A stretch of 64,000 bases of DNA, taken from contig JOAA01000004.1 in NCBI GenBank assembly GCA_000720375.1, positions 186,001 through 250,000 of the forward strand, read 5' to 3'. This document shows, piece after piece, positions 60,430 through 64,000 of the stretch (positions are counted from its first letter, which is position 1; each line of letters opens with the position of its first letter). A program made the translations under genes and the position numbers. The notes beneath the pieces were generated by a model. The model ran no database searches. It had not been told where the DNA came from and saw only the letters and a list, made by a program, of their open reading frames with translations. Source of the stretch: Rhodococcus rhodnii (GTDB taxonomy: Bacteria; Actinomycetota; Actinomycetes; Mycobacteriales; Pseudonocardiaceae).

Positions 60430-62102
60430 AGCAGTACCTCCGGGATGTCCATGTACCGCGCTCGCAGCCATTCGCCGAGCGCCTTGCCCTGTGGGTCGAA
60501 CCGGGCCTGCGAGGCGACACCGTCGCCGAGAATGCCCGTGACCACGAAGTTCACCGCTTTCAGATTGTCGAACACGTGCCGGGTCACCGGCAGCGAAGCG
60601 GTTTCCGGCAGGAGCCTGCGGAACTCGTCGACGGTCAGCGCGTGCACCAGCCAACGCCATGCCTCGTCGGTACGAACCCAGACGCCGACGTTCGCGTCGC
60701 CGCCTTTGTCGCCGCTGCGCGCACCCGCGATCGTGCCCAGCGGAACTCGTTTCGTCGACCCAGTCAACGGTTCGGGCAAAGCGGGCTCGGCGACTTCGGC
60801 GAGTTCCCAGGTCTCAGCCGCAGGAGGAATGGGGATCGAGTTGCCGTCCACAATGGCCACATGTTCGACGAGTTTGGCGTCCACGTAACCAGGTTTGAAC
60901 AACCCGTACGGTGACGCGTCGCCGGGTGGCGCGGTGACGTGGAAGCCCGGGTAGCTGGCCAGAGCGATTTCGACGGCGGCGTTGGAGAATGCCCGTCCGA
61001 CGACCTTCGGATCGGCGTCCTTGACGGCACATCGCAAAAGCGCGCTGGCCTCTTCCTCGCCTGCCGCGTCCGTGTGGTCTGTCCGGGCCAGCGTCCATTT
61101 GACCTCGGCCGGCGGCTTGGCGAACGTCAACTGCTGTTTGACCAGTTCTGCCTTGGCCTCGATGTCCAGTCCGGTAAGGACGAAGACCATCTCGTTGCGG
61201 AAGCCGCCGAGGGTGTTCAGCGAGACCTTCAACGAAGGCGGTGGCGGTTCGCCACGCACGCCGCTGATCCGCACGCGATCGGCGTCCTCTTGGGACAGTT
61301 CGATCGTGTCGAAGCGGGCAGTGACGTCCGGTCCCGCATATCGCGCGCCGGAGATCTCGTAAAGCAGTTGGGCCGTCACGGTTCCCACGGTCACAGCGCC
61401 ACCGGTGCCGTCATGCTTGGTGATCACGCTGCTGCCGTCGGCGTGAATCTCCGCGATCGGGAATCCGGGATGACGGAGGTCGTGTTCCTGGAAGAACGAA
61501 TAGTTGCCGCCGGTGGCCTGGGCGCCGCACTCGATCACGTGCCCGGCGGCCACCGCGCCGGCCAGCTGGTCGTAATCCGTTGGCTGCCAGCCGAAAGCGG
61601 CGATCGCCGGGCCAACGATCACCGACGCGTCGGTCACCCGGCCGGTCACCACGACGTCGGCGCCGGCCTTGAGGCACTCGGCGATGCCGAACGCGCCGAG
61701 ATAAGCGTTGGCAGTCAACGGTTCGCCAAGCCCGAGCTCGGCCGCACGACCGATCAGGTCGTCACCTTCGACATGCGCGACACGCACGTCCAGCCCGAGT
61801 TTCGTAGCCAGCTCGCGCAACGCGTCGGCGAGGCCGGACGGGTTCAGCCCGCCGGCGTTCGCGACGATCTTCACGCCGCGTTCGACGGCCAGACCGAGGT
61901 TCTCCTCCATCTGCCGCAGGAACGTCTTGGCGTACCCGAACTTGGGATCCTTCATCCGGTCCCGGCCGAGGATGAGCATGGTCAGCTCGGCCAGGTAGTC
62001 GCCGGTGAGGACGTCGAGCGGCCCACCGGTGAGCATCTCGCACACCGCGCCGAACCGGTCGCCATAGAACCCGGACGCGTTGCCGATCCTGATCGCCGAC
62101 AT
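60426..62102 (-). CDS. atuA: AtuA-like protein (DUF1446)
   Basis: 558 aa. Hallmarks: RIGNASGFYGDRFGAVCEMLTGGPLDVLTGDYLAELTMLILGRDRM, KIVANAGGLNPSGLADALRELA, and GRVTDASVIVGPAIAAFGW. A C-terminal domain with RSGDKGGDANVGVWVRTDEAW joins the core, as in full-length AtuA. In Pseudomonas, AtuA belongs to the acyclic-terpene (citronellol/geraniol) catabolic cluster with a geranyl-CoA carboxylase. Here it is first in an operon with the carboxylase subunits. A terpene, leucine-derived or branched acyl-CoA route is therefore likely. Biochemical role of AtuA is not settled. Confidence 0.87.
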   Translation of the reverse strand: MSAIRIGNASGFYGDRFGAVCEMLTGGPLDVLTGDYLAELTMLILGRDRMKDPKFGYAKTFLRQMEENLGLAVERGVKIVANAGGLNPSGLADALRELATKLGLDVRVAHVEGDDLIGRAAELGLGEPLTANAYLGAFGIAECLKAGADVVVTGRVTDASVIVGPAIAAFGWQPTDYDQLAGAVAAGHVIECGAQATGGNYSFFQEHDLRHPGFPIAEIHADGSSVITKHDGTGGAVTVGTVTAQLLYEISGARYAGPDVTARFDTIELSQEDADRVRISGVRGEPPPPSLKVSLNTLGGFRNEMVFVLTGLDIEAKAELVKQQLTFAKPPAEVKWTLARTDHTDAAGEEEASALLRCAVKDADPKVVGRAFSNAAVEIALASYPGFHVTAPPGDASPYGLFKPGYVDAKLVEHVAIVDGNSIPIPPAAETWELAEVAEPALPEPLTGSTKRVPLGTIAGARSGDKGGDANVGVWVRTDEAWRWLVHALTVDEFRRLLPETASLPVTRHVFDNLKAVNFVVTGILGDGVASQARFDPQGKALGEWLRARYMDIPEVLL

Positions 62103-62126
62103 ACCGTCAGCATGCCAGCCGGCCCC

Positions 62127-62150
62127 AAAACAAGCAAGCGTGCTTGTTTT
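62127..62150. promoter_or_regulatory. TetR-type operator of the atuA-accD-accA operon
   Basis: AAAACAAGCA and TGCTTGTTTT are perfect 10-bp arms around a 4-nt centre, 24 nt upstream of the atuA start. The GCAAGCGTGCTTG core resembles operators of TetR regulators of acyl-CoA catabolism in actinobacteria. No TetR gene is near; the palindrome abuts the end of the decayed response regulator, so the repressor acts in trans or was lost. Confidence 0.65.
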
Positions 62151-62460
62151 ATTCGCCTGCCCGCACCAGGGCCGTGCCGATAGGCCAGCGCGACGACCTC
62201 CCGTTCCCGGGTGGTGAGCTGCGCGAAGACGTCGTGGTTCACCGACCCGCCCGGCCGGGCCGCACGGGCGATCAACCGGCGGGTGATCCCCGATGACAGC
62301 AGCTCCTCGCCGCCGGCCACCGCCCCGGACGCCGTGCAGGAGCTGCGCCGGGTCGGTGTTCTTGAGCGGGAACCCGCTCGCGCCGGCTGCAGGGCCCCGG
62401 TGGTCCCACCTCCAGCAGGCTGGTGGCCAGGACCAGGGCGATCACCCCGCCCCAACGCGA
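62149..62460 (-). pseudogene. decayed NarL-family response regulator
   Basis: Reading the minus strand with frame changes recovers an RR: VIALVLATSLLEV, then AGASGFPLKNTDPAQLLHGV, then AVAGGEELLSSGITRRLIARAARPG, then FAQLTTREREV. It ends VALAYRHGLVRAGE and a TAA at 62149-62151. At least three single-base shifts are needed (near GGCCCTGCAGCC, CCGGGGCGGTGG and CACGGCCCTGG). The stretch between TTREREV and VALAYRHG lacks about 45 residues of the LuxR HTH. Thus it cannot make a functional regulator. It is related to the intact gene at 63697. Confidence 0.7.
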
Positions 62461-62594
62461 TATCGGCCGCTCGTGGCCTGGCACCCGGACTGGACGTACC
62501 AGGTTGGCAAGGCCCGGTTTGCCGACGTCACGGGAATCGACGAGGTAGTGGTCGCCGGGCGTCACTCGCAACGTGACCGAGGCCGGGACTGCCA

Positions 62595-62907
62595 ACCCGC
62601 GTATACCGTGCCAAACGCGGCGACCGGGTGGCGATGGCCGTGACCAACGCGCTCAACGAGGCCAGCACCCTACACAGGCACGGGATGCGGCTGCCTGCTG
62701 TGATGGATGGCGGTCCGCATCAGATGATCCAGCCGGGACCGATGTGGAGTCCTGAATGGACAGTAGGTCAGCCTGCGGCGACGACTTGGTACCACCCGAA
62801 TCCTCAAGCATGAGGACCAAGGAATGATGGGGCGGTTCGTGATCGTCGAGCCCGGCACCGAAGGCAGCACGCCGCGCACACTGCACCTGACCAGCCACGG
62901 CCACTAG
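62595..62907 (+). pseudogene. decayed multicopper oxidase (internal deletion)
   Basis: The first segment (62595-62810) reads RVYRAKRGDRVAMAVTNALN, STLHRHGMRLPAVMDGGPHQ and QPAATTWYHPNP. This is the copper-domain pattern of bilirubin/phenoxazinone-type oxidases, but with HWHG changed to HRHG and the second HxH lost. The second segment, in another frame (62800-62907), reads ILKHEDQGMMGRFVIVEPG and ends SHGH before a TAG; it is the C-terminal copper-ligand tail. Most of the enzyme between them is missing. Sequence from 62465 to 62594 may hold an unrecognisable earlier part. Not functional. Confidence 0.7.
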
Positions 62908-63686
62908 GAAGGCTGACGGCCCGGCCCTGGAAGACCTGCGAAAGCTTGGGCGATGTCGAGCCACTTGTCCGCGTCCGGGCCGGTGGCGACCAAGGCCGTG
63001 TCCGCGCGATGCCTGCGTTGAGTCGCGACGAGGCACATGTCCAGCGCTGGGCCGGTGACCGACTGGGCCGCATCCGAAGGACCCCACGTCCACGTTGAAC
63101 CATCAGGCGCGGTCAATGCCACGTGGAAAGGCTCCGCGGGCGGAGTGAGGTTGTGGACCTGGAAAGCGAAATCCCTGGTGCGCACCGAAATGTGAGCAAC
63201 GTGCCGGAGCCGCGTTGTGGGCTGGCGGGAGATGCCGAGGGCGTCCGCGATGTCCAGGCCGTGGGCCCAGGTTTCCATGATGCGGGCGGTGGCCATGGAC
63301 ATCGGGCTCATCGGTGGGCCGAACCATGGGAGCTTCACGCCCGCGGTCACTCCGCCCAACGCCGTCGCCAGGGCAACGCGTCCGGTGCGCCAGCGGGTGA
63401 GCAGTTCGGCGGGCGGGATCAGCGCGAGGGTTTCGGCGCCTTCGTCGACGAAGCCGGTCGGGTTCTTCCACGCCTCGGTGACCACCTCCTGGAAGGCGGC
63501 GGCGTCGGTCGCGGCCAGGATGCTGGCGTCGTCAGTCCAGGCGAGGTGGGCGATCTGGTGCGCGATGGTCCACCCGGCCGCTGGGGTCATGGTGGTCCAC
63601 GCCTCCGACGGCAGCGACGCCACCATCGCGTCGAGGGACTCCCCCTCGGCCAACAGGTCGTCAAGCACCCCGCGAAGTTCCGACAT
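62904..63686 (-). CDS. TIGR03084-type DinB/maleylpyruvate-isomerase-like protein
   Basis: 260 aa from the ATG at 63686; a GTG at 63695 is possible. DinB-like four-helix domain with metal-binding His positions: [21 protein letters not shown], and [40 protein letters not shown] is a block characteristic of the TIGR03084 actinobacterial family. Often such proteins depend on mycothiol or a divalent metal. Its stop shares the CTAG with the multicopper-oxidase relic. Substrate unknown; it starts 1-10 bp after the NarL-type regulator stop, probably one operon. Confidence 0.82.
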   Translation of the reverse strand: MSELRGVLDDLLAEGESLDAMVASLPSEAWTTMTPAAGWTIAHQIAHLAWTDDASILAATDAAAFQEVVTEAWKNPTGFVDEGAETLALIPPAELLTRWRTGRVALATALGGVTAGVKLPWFGPPMSPMSMATARIMETWAHGLDIADALGISRQPTTRLRHVAHISVRTRDFAFQVHNLTPPAEPFHVALTAPDGSTWTWGPSDAAQSVTGPALDMCLVATQRRHRADTALVATGPDADKWLDIAQAFAGLPGPGRQPS

Positions 63687-63696
63687 GCCGGTCACT

Positions 63697-64000
63697 CTAA
63701 CCCTGTCCTGGTTGGACCAGCCCCGATTCGTAGGCGAGCACGATGGCCTGGGCACGGTCGCGCAGGCGGAGTTTCCCCAGGATACGACCCACATGTGTCT
63801 TCACCGTCTGCTCGGACAGGACGAACTCTCCGGCAATTTCCGCGTTCGACATGCCTCGGGCGATCAGGCGGAGCACTTCGACCTCGCGTTCGGTCAGGCG
63901 GGACAGCTCCGCCGGGCGTGCACGTGGGGCGGGATTGGCTTTCACCAGGTCGGCGATCAGCCGACGGGTCACGGCCGGTGCGAGCAGTGCGTCACCGGCG
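63697..64000 (-). CDS. NarL/LuxR-family response regulator (3' part)
   Basis: The frame is open to the window edge; the receiver domain lies outside. Visible: [20 protein letters not shown], the end of a receiver-linker, and a complete Lux[61 protein letters not shown]. It resembles the decayed copy at 62149, so the two may be paralogues. It might be the partner of the orphan kinase at 55374, but nothing in the sequence shows this. It is followed by the TIGR03084-type gene. Confidence 0.85.
   Translation of the reverse strand, partial: AGDALLAPAVTRRLIADLVKANPAPRARPAELSRLTEREVEVLRLIARGMSNAEIAGEFVLSEQTVKTHVGRILGKLRLRDRAQAIVLAYESGLVQPGQG

Overview
The window is GC-rich actinobacterial DNA. Its long orthodox ORFs, frequent GTG starts, many 4-bp stop/start overlaps, many AfsR-type regulators and F420-type PPOX protein point to a Pseudonocardiales-like genome (Kibdelosporangium, Lentzea, Saccharothrix or Amycolatopsis type). 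This placement is inference; no marker gene or rRNA is present. I see no rRNA, tRNA, CRISPR array, intact transposase or phage module. Most of the window looks like accessory chromosome.

Layout. 0-7 kb: end of a TetR-like gene, a YdcF membrane protein, an orphan ATP-synthase b-like gene coupled to a PPOX gene, a DHA2 drug exporter, and an erythromycin-esterase homologue divergent from a double-HTH MerR regulator. 7-30 kb: a region built around three AfsR-type STAND regulators (BTAD-NB-ARC-TPR). Each is divergent from an effector: an MFS exporter, an imine-reductase-like (IRED) gene plus SDR, or a four-gene IRED operon. In all three divergent gaps there are 11- or 22-bp-periodic direct repeats and a TAnnnT box 6-7 nt before the regulator start codon. 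Between them lie an AraC/EamA pair and an ABC exporter operon (lipoprotein, adaptor, ATPase, permease) divergent from its two-component system.

30-46 kb: a Bcp peroxiredoxin, small membrane and unknown genes, a frameshifted Tat-exported amidohydrolase, a secreted GH16/CBM protein and a das-like chitooligosaccharide locus (GntR, binding protein, two permeases, GH20, no ATPase). Then follow a carboxylesterase, an HxlR/quinone-oxidoreductase pair, a small HTH protein with an alpha/beta hydrolase, a VOC dioxygenase and a secreted S15-type hydrolase. 46-56 kb: Tex, a bacterial Thg1-like 3'-5' polymerase, a shortened LacI regulator, a small Myb-like protein, an 820-bp gene-free region with degenerate repeats, a fourth AfsR-type regulator, a membrane protein and an orphan histidine kinase.

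56-64 kb: an atuA-accD-accA acyl-CoA carboxylase operon with a strong TetR-type operator. Its biotin carboxylase gene carries two in-frame copies of a 68-bp repeat. Beyond it are two decayed genes (a NarL-type response regulator and a multicopper oxidase), a TIGR03084-type protein and the 3' end of an intact NarL-type regulator.

The most unusual items are the AfsR/IRED loci with their repeat-containing promoters, the in-frame repeat insertion in accA, the Thg1-like gene with a TTG start, the orphan atpF-like gene, and the traces of gene decay (RidA tail, RR and MCO relics, amidohydrolase frameshift).
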